From NCBI GenBank assembly GCA_902611405.1, contig CACLZL010000004.1:1-64000 (forward strand): DNA of 64,000 bases, given 5' to 3'. A program made the translations under genes and the position numbers. The notes under the pieces are model-generated. The model did not search any database. It was given only the letters and a program-made list of their open reading frames with translations, and was not told where the DNA came from. Origin of the DNA: an uncultured Pelagibacteraceae bacterium. Its GTDB lineage: Bacteria; Pseudomonadota; Alphaproteobacteria; Pelagibacterales; Pelagibacteraceae. This document shows positions 1 through 8,599 of this stretch, in pieces (position 1 is the first letter of the stretch; the number at the start of each line of letters is the position of its first letter).

Positions 1-112
1 TAGTTTAGTTCAGCTACTGTCAACAGATTACAAGTTTGCAGTATCATTCTCTATTCTTGTAATTGTTTTAATTTATCGACCTTCGGGAATATTTAAGGGG
101 AAAGTATTGTGA
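1..112 (+). CDS. livH: Branched-chain amino-acid ABC transporter permease LivH, C-terminal fragment
   Basis: Only the last 36 codons are in the window, in the frame starting at base 2 and ending with TGA at 110-112. The translated tail is hydrophobic and ends in YRPSGIFKGKVL, the arginine-proline-rich cytoplasmic end usual for LivH-type permeases. The gene overlaps the next start in the arrangement GTGA, so livH and livM are translationally coupled. LivH and LivM form the inner-membrane channel of the HAAT-type importer for branched-chain amino acids or related amides. The assignment rests on the tail motif and on the livM neighbour; the rest of the gene lies upstream of the window. Confidence 0.8.
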   Translation, partial: SLVQLLSTDYKFAVSFSILVIVLIYRPSGIFKGKVL

Positions 113-1479
113 GAAAAAACCTAAATGTAATTGCAGCTTATAGCATCATGATGGTGCTCATTTTGATGGTTGGTATATTTCAGTCTTGGAATATAGCTTT
201 ATCAATATTTAATCTCTGTTTAATTTCTGCAGTAATGACAATGGGAGCAAATATTCAATGGGGATATGCTGGTTTAATTAATTTTGGAATTATGGGTTAT
301 ACAGCTTTAGGTGGTTTAGCTGCGGTATTGATATCTGTCGATCCTGTGCAAGAAGCTTGGAGGGCAGGAGGTTTCGACATTCTAATGTCCTTATGGCTGA
401 TAGTAGTAATGGTATTAGTTATACGTTTTGTTTTAAAAAGATTTGAAAAATCAAAAATAAGAACATACAGCATTGCTGCAATAATAATTTCAGGTATTTT
501 ACTTATTAGATTTTCTGCAGAGCCAGGCATAGAAGCTATTGAAGCAGTTGACCCTGCTAAAACTGGTTTCTTAGGAGGATTTGGATTACCAATTATATTT
601 TCTTGGATAGTTGGAGCTCTTTTTGCCGGTGGTTTAGCATTTATAGTTGGAAAAGTTGCACTTGGTCTTAGAGCAGACTATTTAGCTATTGCTACTCTTC
701 TTATTTCTGAAATTGTTATTGCGATCATTAAACATGAAGATTGGCTCACAAGAGGTGTAAAAAATGTTATTGGTCTTAAAAGACCCGCACCTTATGAAGT
801 AGATCTTCAAACGACAGATTGGTTTATTAAATTAGTTGAAAAGTTTAATTCAGGAAAATTAAGTGTAATTGAGAATTTAGCTGATAGACAAGCTGCTTTA
901 AATCAACTTGTTATTGAAGGCTCTTCAGTATTTGTAAAACTGTGTTATTCAGGATTATTTTTAGTAGTAGTAATCATTCTTTTAATTTTAACTCAAAAGG
1001 CTCTTTATTCTCCATGGGGAAGAATGATGAGGGCAATTAGAGATAATGAGGAAGCTGCAAATGCAATGGGTAAAAATGTTGTTAAACAACATTTACTAAT
1101 TTTTATTTTAGGCTCAGCAATTGTTGGAATTGCGGGCGCAATGCTTGTTACACAAGATGGTTTATTTACACCGGGAAGTTATAGACCTATGAGATATACG
1201 TTTTTGATTTGGGTGATGGTAATTGTTGGAGGAAGTGGAAATAATTTTGGAGCAATTTTAGGAGGATTTGTTGTTTGGTTTTTATGGATTGAAGCTGCAC
1301 CAATATCATTATTCTTAATAAACTTTTTCACTGCAGGAATTCCTGAAACAAATGCACTTAAAGCTCATTTAATTGAAAGCGTTCCTTATTTCAGATTTTT
1401 ACTGATGGGATTAGGATTGTTGTTTATAATGAGGTATAGACCTAAAGGTATACTTCCTGAAAAAATAGAAATAAAGTAA
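109..1479 (+). CDS. livM: Branched-chain amino-acid ABC transporter permease LivM
   Basis: A 456-residue polytopic inner-membrane protein with the LivM signature region near residues 190-215 (LGLRADYLAIATL) and the permease loop near residue 305 (WGRMMRAIRDNEEAANAMG) that contacts the ATPase. It ends RYRPKGILPE, a typical LivM tail. It starts with GTG inside the livH stop codon. It is longer than many LivM proteins because of a soluble stretch at about residues 225-265 between membrane segments. Partner ATPases LivG and LivF are not in the window and presumably lie upstream. The likely partner binding protein is encoded nearby on the other strand (2757-3938). Family assignment is firm; the substrate is not shown by sequence. 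Confidence 0.9.
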   Translation: MRKNLNVIAAYSIMMVLILMVGIFQSWNIALSIFNLCLISAVMTMGANIQWGYAGLINFGIMGYTALGGLAAVLISVDPVQEAWRAGGFDILMSLWLIVVMVLVIRFVLKRFEKSKIRTYSIAAIIISGILLIRFSAEPGIEAIEAVDPAKTGFLGGFGLPIIFSWIVGALFAGGLAFIVGKVALGLRADYLAIATLLISEIVIAIIKHEDWLTRGVKNVIGLKRPAPYEVDLQTTDWFIKLVEKFNSGKLSVIENLADRQAALNQLVIEGSSVFVKLCYSGLFLVVVIILLILTQKALYSPWGRMMRAIRDNEEAANAMGKNVVKQHLLIFILGSAIVGIAGAMLVTQDGLFTPGSYRPMRYTFLIWVMVIVGGSGNNFGAILGGFVVWFLWIEAAPISLFLINFFTAGIPETNALKAHLIESVPYFRFLLMGLGLLFIMRYRPKGILPEKIEIK

Positions 1480-1484
1480 ACGTA

Positions 1485-1556
1485 ATGAAATATATTATAT
1501 TAGGTGCTGCTGCTGCTTGGGCTTTGTATATGGCTGATAAGTATTTATTCTTTTAA
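1485..1556 (+). CDS. 23-residue hydrophobic micro-ORF between livM and an MFS gene
   Basis: ATG at 1485 and TAA at 1554-1556 encode a 23-residue peptide: Met-Lys, then an Ala-rich hydrophobic segment (ILGAAAAWALYMA), then DKYLFF. It begins five bases after the livM stop, and its stop codon overlaps the ATG of the following transporter (TAATG), the same tight coupling seen between real genes here. It could be a single-pass membrane microprotein or only a leader whose translation feeds ribosomes into the MFS gene, which has no clear ribosome-binding site of its own. No family is recognised. Conservation of the peptide across related genomes is the deciding test. Confidence 0.4.
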   Translation: MKYIILGAAAAWALYMADKYLFF

Positions 1557-2725
1557 TGAATAAAAATCTTTCGTTACTCATTTTAAGCCAGATTTTTGCT
1601 TTTACAGCTGCCCCAGTCACAGTTTTTTTAAGTGGTATAATTGGTTCGAAATTTAGTTCAATAAAATCTTTAGCAACTCTTCCAATGGCTTTGTCAGTTG
1701 TTGGAATTGCGTTATTCGCTTTTTTTGCTGCAAAGTTAATGAGTATAATTGGACGAAAATTAGGTTTTATTTTTGCATCAATAGGTACATGCTTTGCATC
1801 TCTTTTAACTGCATACTCTATAATTATAGAAAGTTTTGTCATATATAATTTAGGGTGCTTTTTAATTGGTGGAGGAATAGCTTTCAGCCATCAATATCGT
1901 TTTGCAGCAGTCGAGGTCGTGGATAAGGATTATGCACCAAAAGCAATTTCTATCATTTTGTTAGCAGGAATTGGTTCGGCCTTTATTGGTCCAAACATTG
2001 CAAACATTTCGAAAGGATTTATTTCAGATCATATATATGCAGGTTCTTATCTTGCACTTGCCATTTTATCTATCTCATCAACAATATTTTTAATTTTTTA
2101 TCAGGAACCAAAAACGATATCTAGTAATCAATATAAAACAGGAAGAAGTTTTTTTGAGCTTATCTCTCAACCTAGATTTCTACAGGCGCTTGTAGCTTCT
2201 GCTTTTGCCTATGCTGTAATGACTTTTTTAATGACAGCAACTCCTATAAGTATGCATCTGATGGAGAAAATAAGTTTATCCAAGACTGGATTTGTTATTC
2301 AACTTCATATAGCAGCCATGTTTTTACCTTCACTAGTTACAGGAAATTTAATTAAAAAGTTTGGTCATAGTAAAATTATGTATGTGGGAGTTTTATTGTT
2401 TTTGGTCACAATTATTACTAGTTTATTTGAACAGAATTATATTAACTATATGGTTGCACTTATTTTTCTGGGGCTAGGGTGGAACTTTCTATTTATTTCA
2501 GGAACAAGCTTACTTGTTTTGTGTTACAGAGAAGAGGAAAAATTTAGAGCTCAAGGGTATAATGATTTAATTGTTTATTCTATACAAGCATTAGCCAGTT
2601 TATCTGCTGGAGTATTTCTTAGCTTAACTAGCTGGAAAACTATGAATCTAATATGTTTAATTTTTCTAATTATAATAGCTCTTTCTACCATTAGAGCTGA
2701 TCTAAAAAAAAACCCCAGTAATTAA
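1556..2725 (+). CDS. Major facilitator superfamily transporter
   Basis: A 389-residue protein with about twelve hydrophobic segments, the usual size of a 12-TM MFS carrier. Between TM2 and TM3 (about residue 65) it has a short basic loop, MSIIGRKLGF, which resembles the MFS GX3(D/N)RXGR-type loop. A second, weaker copy, NLIKKFGHSKI, sits near residue 265 at the start of the second half, in keeping with the two-fold MFS repeat. It lies downstream of livM and the 23-residue ORF, and its stop codon forms the loop of a strong hairpin. Substrate and direction of transport cannot be read from the sequence; YbfB/YjiJ-like or drug-efflux-like members are possible. Confidence 0.8.
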   Translation: MNKNLSLLILSQIFAFTAAPVTVFLSGIIGSKFSSIKSLATLPMALSVVGIALFAFFAAKLMSIIGRKLGFIFASIGTCFASLLTAYSIIIESFVIYNLGCFLIGGGIAFSHQYRFAAVEVVDKDYAPKAISIILLAGIGSAFIGPNIANISKGFISDHIYAGSYLALAILSISSTIFLIFYQEPKTISSNQYKTGRSFFELISQPRFLQALVASAFAYAVMTFLMTATPISMHLMEKISLSKTGFVIQLHIAAMFLPSLVTGNLIKKFGHSKIMYVGVLLFLVTIITSLFEQNYINYMVALIFLGLGWNFLFISGTSLLVLCYREEEKFRAQGYNDLIVYSIQALASLSAGVFLSLTSWKTMNLICLIFLIIIALSTIRADLKKNPSN

Positions 2726-2740
2726 ATTACTGGGGTTTTT
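2708..2740. terminator. Bidirectional intrinsic terminator whose loop is the MFS stop codon
   Basis: A perfect 15-bp stem (2708-2722 pairs with 2726-2740) has GC core CCCCAGTAAT/ATTACTGGGG and is flanked by A5 on one arm and T5 on the other, so it can act on both strands. The three-base loop at 2723-2725 is the TAA stop of the MFS gene. It sits between the convergent MFS gene and the binding-protein gene that ends at 2757, where a shared terminator is expected. Confidence 0.85.
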
Positions 2741-2756
2741 GAATTAAGATAATAAA

Positions 2757-3938
2757 TTATCTTTGTTTTTTAGTTTTGAATTTTCCGCCTTTAACTTCTT
2801 GCTCTAAGAAAGAACCTTCAGCTTCACCAACTTCAGTAAAAGTTACTCCAGTAGCACCTTCGTAATTGATCTTTTTACCTTTCGCTAGTAAATCTAAACC
2901 TTTCTTAAGTTCACCTGGATAAATCTTTTTTCCAGGAGCGTTAGCAACATCCATTACATTTTTTGCAATAGATGCTCTGTCAGCAGAGTTACCTGCTTGC
3001 ATTGCAAGTACGATTAACGCAGCTGCATCGTAAGACTCAGCTGTGTATGGACCAGACGCTTCTACACCACCAGCTTTTGCAACTTCAGCAAATATGCCAG
3101 CACCTTTACCAGTAGAACCTGGCATAGATCCAAATGATTTACTTAAATCTTTACCAAAAGCATCAACTAAAGATTGACCAATCATACCATCTGATAAAAC
3201 AAATTTATCAAATGCACCAGAGTCTAAAGAAGCTTGAATTATTCCTTTTCCTCCTTGGTCAAGATAACCAATTACAGCTACAGCATCCCCACCAGCAGAA
3301 GCAAGAGTTGCTACTTCAGATGAGTAATCTGCTTTTCCATCTTCATGAGCAGTTACAGTTGTAACTTTAATACCATGAGCTTCAACTGCTGCTTTGTAAA
3401 CATCAGCTAAACCTTTACCATAGTCATTGTTAGTATAAGTGATTGCAACACTTTTTACTTTTCTATCTTTAGTTATGTCAGCTAAAATTTGACCACCTCT
3501 AGCATCTGATGGAGCAGTTCTAAAGAAATACCCTTTATCATCTAGAGTTGTTAATCCTGGAGAAGTTGCAGAAGGTGAAATCATAACTACACCATTTGGT
3601 ACAGCAACATTTGTTGCAATTGCACCAGTTACACCTGAACAGTCTGCTCCCATGATTGCAGCTACACCACCTGATATTAAACCTTCAGCTGCTGCTGTTG
3701 CTGCTGCTGAGTCAACACAAGTTGAGTCTGCTCTCATGACTTCAATTTTTTTTCCACCTAATAGCGAACCTGAGTCTGATGCTTCTTTAAAAGCAAGTTC
3801 TGCAGATGCCGCCATAGCAGGAGTTAGAGATTCAATAGGACCAGTAAATCCTAAAATAATCCCCATTTTAATATCTGCCATTACTTTTGTTCCAAAAATA
3901 GAAACAAACATAAATGCAGCAATAAATAGTTTTTTCAT
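2757..3938 (-). CDS. livK: Periplasmic branched-chain amino-acid-type ABC substrate-binding protein
   Basis: A 393-residue Peripla_BP_6 (type I fold) protein. It has a cleavable signal peptide (MKKLFIAAFMFVSIFG...VMA, cleavage about residue 21) and a mature start DIKMGIILGFTGPIESL, as in LivJ/LivK. Ligand-loop motifs include SPSATSPGLT (near residue 120) and YTNNDYGKG (near residue 170). It captures amino acids or similar ligands in the periplasm for the LivHMGF permease. The start is well supported by an AGAGGAAG ribosome-binding site. It is encoded convergently to livM rather than within the permease operon, and has a near-palindromic A/T-rich leader upstream. Specificity for Leu/Ile/Val is not proven; urea, amide and other HAAT ligands remain possible. 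Confidence 0.85.
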   Translation of the reverse strand: MKKLFIAAFMFVSIFGTKVMADIKMGIILGFTGPIESLTPAMAASAELAFKEASDSGSLLGGKKIEVMRADSTCVDSAAATAAAEGLISGGVAAIMGADCSGVTGAIATNVAVPNGVVMISPSATSPGLTTLDDKGYFFRTAPSDARGGQILADITKDRKVKSVAITYTNNDYGKGLADVYKAAVEAHGIKVTTVTAHEDGKADYSSEVATLASAGGDAVAVIGYLDQGGKGIIQASLDSGAFDKFVLSDGMIGQSLVDAFGKDLSKSFGSMPGSTGKGAGIFAEVAKAGGVEASGPYTAESYDAAALIVLAMQAGNSADRASIAKNVMDVANAPGKKIYPGELKKGLDLLAKGKKINYEGATGVTFTEVGEAEGSFLEQEVKGGKFKTKKQR

Positions 3939-4048
3939 TATCTTCCTCTATATTGTTAACAATTTATAAAAAACCAATTTAAGTATGAATATTATTAATA
4001 TTCAATGACAAAATTATCCTATTTTAGACAGTGAATTGACGCTTATGA

Positions 4049-5530
4049 TTATCTGATTGAGAAGGGGTCTAGCGAAGGTTCGTCAGAAGTATAGAACCAT
4101 GTGGTTTTAACTCTAGTGTAATCTTTAATAGACTCAATTCCAGCCTCTTTTCCATATCCACTATCTTTGATACCTCCAAATGGAGCTGAAGGTGAAATTA
4201 ATCTATAAGTATTCACAAAGGTAATTCCTGCCCTAATTGCTTTTGAGACTCTCATCCCTCTGGATAAATTACTTGTATAAATACCAGAAGATAATCCATA
4301 TTGATTATCATTCATTTTTGAAATTACTTCCTCTTCTGTATCAAATTTCATTACTGATAATACAGGTCCAAATAACTCATTTTCCGCTACTGGCAGATTG
4401 TGATTATCACATTCAACAATTGTAGGAGGAAAGTAATATCCTTTATTTGAAAAGGAGTGTCTTTCACCTCCAAACTTAATTTTTCCACCTTGATCAATTG
4501 TGTCTTTAATATTTTTTTCTATTACCTCTAATTGTTTAAAATTACTTAAGGGACCCATCTCCGTTTCAGGATCCATTGGTGCTCCAATTTTTATTTGTGA
4601 TGCACGTTTTGAAAGTTTATCTAAAAATTCATCATAAATTCCTTTTTGCAAATAAAGTCTTGATCCTGCTATACAACTTTGTCCACTTGCACCAAATATT
4701 CCAGCTGTAATTCCATTTATTGCATTTTCTTGTTCTGCATCATCAAACACTGCAACTGGACTTTTTCCACCTAGCTCTAAACTTACTTCAGATAAATTTT
4801 CCGCAGAGTTTCTAATTATATGTCGCGCTGTTTCAGGACCACCAGTAAAAGCAACTTTTTCAACTAAATTGTGAGTAGTTAAACTTTTACCACAAGGATC
4901 TCCAAATCCTGTAATTACATTCACCACACCTTTTGGGATCCCAGTTTTTTCAATTAATTTTGCAAATTCAAACAAAACAGCAGGGGCAAGTTCAGAAGAT
5001 TTAATTACAACTGTATTACCCATTGCAAGTGCTGGTGCTACTTTAGTAGCAGTTAAAAACATTTGTGAATTCCAAGGAATAATTGCAGCTATAACTCCTA
5101 TAGGTATTCTTGTTGTTATTGCTTGAACATTTGGTTTATCTATTGGCAAAACTGTTCCTTCAACTTTATCTGCCAAACCAGCATAATAGTCGTAATATTC
5201 TGCTATATAAACTGCTTGTTTTTTTGTTTCTCTATAGAGTTTTCCAGTATCAATTGTTTCTATTTCTCCAAGCATTTCTGCATTCTCTCTCAATTGATCT
5301 CCAATAGCTCTTAAGTATTTAGCTCTTTCTCTAGGAAGTAGTTTTGGCCATTCCCCTTCAAATGCTTTTTGAGCAGCTTTAACTGCATTATCAACATCTT
5401 TAGCACTTGCTTCTGGAACAACTGCCCATGGCTCATTGTGTTCTGGGTTTAGAGTTTCAAATTTTCTTTTACTTTCAGAATCAACCCATTCACCATTAAT
5501 AAACATTTTATATTGTTTAAGTTTACTCAT
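4049..5530 (-). CDS. NAD(P)-dependent aldehyde dehydrogenase
   Basis: An ALDH-superfamily enzyme of 493 residues when read from the ATG at 5530; an in-frame TTG at 5539 would add three residues but is less likely. The general-base Glu is at about 252 (SLELGGKS) and the nucleophile Cys at about 286 (ASGQSC). The PWNSQ loop near residue 152 contributes to the cofactor site. It oxidises an aldehyde to a carboxylate using NAD(P)+ in the cytoplasm. The ATG overlaps the stop of the alpha/beta hydrolase gene (ATGAGTAA), so this is the last gene of the five-gene LLM monooxygenase operon and probably handles the aldehyde formed there. It is only distantly similar to the two other ALDHs in the window. 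Confidence 0.9.
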   Translation of the reverse strand: MSKLKQYKMFINGEWVDSESKRKFETLNPEHNEPWAVVPEASAKDVDNAVKAAQKAFEGEWPKLLPRERAKYLRAIGDQLRENAEMLGEIETIDTGKLYRETKKQAVYIAEYYDYYAGLADKVEGTVLPIDKPNVQAITTRIPIGVIAAIIPWNSQMFLTATKVAPALAMGNTVVIKSSELAPAVLFEFAKLIEKTGIPKGVVNVITGFGDPCGKSLTTHNLVEKVAFTGGPETARHIIRNSAENLSEVSLELGGKSPVAVFDDAEQENAINGITAGIFGASGQSCIAGSRLYLQKGIYDEFLDKLSKRASQIKIGAPMDPETEMGPLSNFKQLEVIEKNIKDTIDQGGKIKFGGERHSFSNKGYYFPPTIVECDNHNLPVAENELFGPVLSVMKFDTEEEVISKMNDNQYGLSSGIYTSNLSRGMRVSKAIRAGITFVNTYRLISPSAPFGGIKDSGYGKEAGIESIKDYTRVKTTWFYTSDEPSLDPFSIR

Positions 5531-6305
5531 CTGATCCAATAAAATTTTTGATCGTTAAATTTACATCATCAGCACACTCAATTCCACAAAGATGTTTTCC
5601 ATCTTTAATGATCTTTAATTGACTTTTAGAGATTAAAGCATTCAATTCTTGAGACATTTTTACAGTTGAGCCAATATCGTATTCACCTGTCATAACCAGT
5701 GTCCTTGCTTTAATTTTATTAAAATCTTCATCATTTTTATGATTAACGAATAGCTCGTAAACCTTTAAAAAATTATTCATATTATTAGCAGACAAAATTG
5801 AACTTATTTTCTCATATATTTCTGGATTATTTTCTAGATATTTATTACTAAACCATCTTTTCAGGGCTTGTTTTGAGAGTTTTAATTCTTGTTTTGCTTG
5901 TTCAAATCTTTGATTAACAATTTTTTGTTGTTCCTCAGTTCTTTTAGAAATAGAACACAAAAGAGTTAATGTTTGTAAACGTTCATTATGTTTAGTTGCA
6001 AAATTTCGTGCAATTAAAGACCCTATAGAGAAACCTACAAGATGTATTTTTTTTATATTAAGATGGTCCATTAACCTAATTAGTTGGTCAGAAAAATCAT
6101 CAAAACTAATTTCCTTATTTTCTAATGAAGATTTTCCATGACCTAAAATGTCATAAGCGAGAGTCGAATGATAATTAAAAAATTCAAGTTGAGGCTGCCA
6201 TATTTCGTGAGTAAGACCTACACCATGCACAAATACTATTGGCACATCTTGATCCTTTTTATTGAATAAGTAATAAGTTCCTGAGGCAGTAGTTCCTGTC
6301 GTCAT
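5523..6305 (-). CDS. Alpha/beta hydrolase
   Basis: A 260-residue alpha/beta hydrolase read from ATG at 6305 (a TTG one codon upstream is the alternative). It shows the oxyanion-hole motif HGVG near residue 27, a nucleophile elbow GFSIG with Ser at about 93, an acid-loop Asp in MTGEYDIGS and a catalytic His in DGKHLCGIE near the C terminus. The layout resembles 3-oxoadipate enol-lactonase/MhpC-type hydrolases that split esters, lactones or C-C bonds in ring catabolism. It sits between the PF06684 protein and the aldehyde dehydrogenase in a tight operon, which suggests it hydrolyses a pathway intermediate. The exact substrate is unknown. Confidence 0.85.
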   Translation of the reverse strand: MTTGTTASGTYYLFNKKDQDVPIVFVHGVGLTHEIWQPQLEFFNYHSTLAYDILGHGKSSLENKEISFDDFSDQLIRLMDHLNIKKIHLVGFSIGSLIARNFATKHNERLQTLTLLCSISKRTEEQQKIVNQRFEQAKQELKLSKQALKRWFSNKYLENNPEIYEKISSILSANNMNNFLKVYELFVNHKNDEDFNKIKARTLVMTGEYDIGSTVKMSQELNALISKSQLKIIKDGKHLCGIECADDVNLTIKNFIGSDE

Positions 6306-6311
6306 CAAGAA

Positions 6312-6899
6312 TTATTTTGGCTCAATACCCATTTCTTTCATGTCTTGATATCTGTCACCAGTTCTTGCATGCGCTCTACCACTTGATGCCCCACCAATTG
6401 CAATAACCACCTCATCATCGAAGGGTGCATCATGAATAGTAAATTCATGAGTTAGGTAATATGGTCTCAATCCAGAATCTGTTTTATGCATCATAGGAAT
6501 CGCAATCTTTGATCCAGCAGGTCCCCTTGTATTTGTAAAACTTAAATAGGAAGTTCCACCAACCGCATCTCTAAATTTATTACCGAACCTTAAAGTATGA
6601 ATAAAAGCTGAAGCATGCTCTATTTCACCGTTCAATCCAACTACACCTGCTTTACCATATGCCAATATTTTTTCAGGTGATCCTATTTCTTTTATCAATT
6701 CTGGAACAAGTAAATCACCTAGCTTTGGTGCAAGATCTAAAATAGTTGGCCTGAGATCTTCAACAAAACCCTGATCATGCCATGGATTTTTAAACACTGC
6801 TGCTACCGATACCATTAAGACTGGTTCTTTTGCTTCTTTACCACCTTCAATAAAAGTTTTGTCTACAAATTTTGTAAATTTTCTTAATTCTAATTTCAT
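6312..6899 (-). CDS. Amino-acid-synthesis family protein (PF06684, formerly DUF1185)
   Basis: A 195-residue cytoplasmic protein recognised by VAAVFKNPWHDQGFVEDLRP at the N-terminal third, the glycine-rich GKAGVVGLNGEIEHASAFIH block, and the C-terminal IGGASSGRAHARTGDR motif, all typical of PF06684. Crystal structures of the family show a variant of the chorismate-mutase-like fold and the proposed role is in amino-acid metabolism; the reaction is not established. Its ATG overlaps the stop of the ThDP enzyme (ATGA), so the two are coupled. Placement between an LLM monooxygenase/ThDP enzyme and a hydrolase/ALDH pair suggests a ring-opening, tautomerase or amidohydrolase-like step, which is inference. 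Confidence 0.8.
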   Translation of the reverse strand: MKLELRKFTKFVDKTFIEGGKEAKEPVLMVSVAAVFKNPWHDQGFVEDLRPTILDLAPKLGDLLVPELIKEIGSPEKILAYGKAGVVGLNGEIEHASAFIHTLRFGNKFRDAVGGTSYLSFTNTRGPAGSKIAIPMMHKTDSGLRPYYLTHEFTIHDAPFDDEVVIAIGGASSGRAHARTGDRYQDMKEMGIEPK

Positions 6900-8599
6900 T
6901 TTTTTAATTTATGTTTGAAACTATCTCTTCTAAAACTGTATAATGCTTTTGGATCTACATCAACATCTATCACAGATGGTTTGTTTGATTTAATTGCTGC
7001 TCTTACAGCTTCACTAATCTCAGAAATTTTTTTAACTTTAAAACCTCTTGCACCATAAAGTTCTGCAACCTTATCAAAGGATGGACTGGTAATATCTGCA
7101 CCTAAATATCTTTTGCCAAAAAAATCTTTTTGATAAGCTTTTTCTGCACCCCAGCTTTGATTGTTCATCACAATAGTTGTTGTATTAATTCCATATTCAA
7201 CCGCAGTACTTAATTCAGATATTGTCATGCCAAAACCTCCATCACCCATAAGACTAACAACTGTTTTTTTAGGTTTCGCAACCTTGACTCCAAGACCACA
7301 TGCAAAAGAAAAACCAACTAAACCAAAGTCTAATGGAGTAAATAATGAAGGAGGATCATAATATTCTAAAGCATCTGTAGCTTGCAAACATAAAGTTCCA
7401 GCATCTAGAGTAATTGCCGAGTTTCTTGGTAGCACTTTTCTTAATTGTTTAAATAGCCCTTTTGGCTGTATAGGAAAATTTTGACCCAAATTTTCTTTAT
7501 TTCTATTTATCAAATATTCTTTTCTCTCTTGTAAATAAGAGTTAGTCCAATCTTTAAAATCTAATTTAATTTTCTCTTTTTTAATCTCTTCGTAAAGCTG
7601 TTTAGTTGCAGTCGCAGCATCTGCGTGTATCTTTACTTTCACAGGAAAATATTTTCCAAGCATTGTTTTTTCCAGTTCAATTTGAATTATTTTTGCTTCT
7701 TTATTTATGTTTTCATAAGAGTAAAAAGTTGAATTAAATCCTAAACGCGTTCCTATTGCTAAAATGACATCTGCATTTTTAACTAATCTTGATGCAACAG
7801 GATTTCCCCTAGGACCCATTTGTCCCGCATTTAATTTATGACCAAAAGGAATTGCATCTCCATGACCCGCTGCTGTAACAATAGGTAAGTTGCATAGTTC
7901 AGCTAACTTTATTACCTCTTTGTATTTGGAATTATACTTAATTCCTGCCCCAACAATAATTACCGAACATTTTGAGGATCCAATTAATTTTGCAGCTCTT
8001 TTGATATTTTCCTTATTTCCTTTTTGTTTGCTCTCATTTGTGAATGATGGTTTTTTAGTATTAATATTATAATTGTTTGAAGCTGCTAATATATTTCTTG
8101 GTAAATTTACACAAACAGGTCCTTTTCTAGGTTTCATTGCTAAACTAAAAGCATCACTCATAATTTTTGGAATTATTTTTGAATTTTTTATAGTCCAAGT
8201 TTTCTTTGTAATAGGTGCAAACAAAGACTGTTGGTCTAAACCTTGGAATGCATCTTCCATTTTATCTTTAGTTGAATGCGAACCTGCAATAGCAACAACC
8301 GGAGAAAAGGCTGCTTTTGCTTGGGCAACGCCTGTAACTAAATTAGTAGCGCCAGGTCCGTTTTGGCCTGCAATAATTACCCCAGGTTTATTCGAGGCTC
8401 TTGCATAACCATCAGCCATATGTGTGCCAGTTCTTTCATCTCTGACGCCAATAAATTTTATATTTTTTTCGTGATAGAGGGCATCAAACATTTCCATTGT
8501 TGCTGAACCAATAAGTCCAAAAACATGTTTTACTCTTTCTTTTTTTAATGATTGAACAGCAGCTTGTCCGCCGCTAATTCTTTTTCGTTTTTTTTTCAC
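6896..8599 (-). CDS. ThDP-dependent enzyme of the acetolactate synthase large-subunit family
   Basis: A 567-residue protein with the three-domain layout of the POX/ALS family. The N-terminal pyrimidine-binding domain carries the activating Glu at about 55 (VRDERTG). The central NAD/FAD-type domain spans about 200-335. The C-terminal diphosphate domain has the GDG...NN ThDP motif (GDG at 452-454, NN at 479-480). The start is GTG at 8599, overlapping the upstream TGA (GTGA). No small regulatory subunit is adjacent and the operon is catabolic, so an oxo-acid decarboxylase, carboligase or acyl-transferase role (oxalyl-CoA decarboxylase, glyoxylate carboligase or Xsc-like) is more likely than valine/isoleucine synthesis. 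The substrate cannot be called. Confidence 0.85.
   Translation of the reverse strand: MKKKRKRISGGQAAVQSLKKERVKHVFGLIGSATMEMFDALYHEKNIKFIGVRDERTGTHMADGYARASNKPGVIIAGQNGPGATNLVTGVAQAKAAFSPVVAIAGSHSTKDKMEDAFQGLDQQSLFAPITKKTWTIKNSKIIPKIMSDAFSLAMKPRKGPVCVNLPRNILAASNNYNINTKKPSFTNESKQKGNKENIKRAAKLIGSSKCSVIIVGAGIKYNSKYKEVIKLAELCNLPIVTAAGHGDAIPFGHKLNAGQMGPRGNPVASRLVKNADVILAIGTRLGFNSTFYSYENINKEAKIIQIELEKTMLGKYFPVKVKIHADAATATKQLYEEIKKEKIKLDFKDWTNSYLQERKEYLINRNKENLGQNFPIQPKGLFKQLRKVLPRNSAITLDAGTLCLQATDALEYYDPPSLFTPLDFGLVGFSFACGLGVKVAKPKKTVVSLMGDGGFGMTISELSTAVEYGINTTTIVMNNQSWGAEKAYQKDFFGKRYLGADITSPSFDKVAELYGARGFKVKKISEISEAVRAAIKSNKPSVIDVDVDPKALYSFRRDSFKHKLKK

Noticed and set aside
1495-1842. 115-codon minus-strand open frame inside the MFS gene
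   Set aside because: It lies fully opposite a good MFS reading frame, has no ribosome-binding site and no recognisable family; its Lys/Ile/Asn-rich sequence is what antisense A/T-rich DNA gives.
3652-3969. 105-codon plus-strand frame opposite the start of the binding-protein gene
   Set aside because: Antisense to a signal-peptide-bearing binding protein with a clear ribosome-binding site; the Ala/Ser-rich translation reflects the reversed codons.
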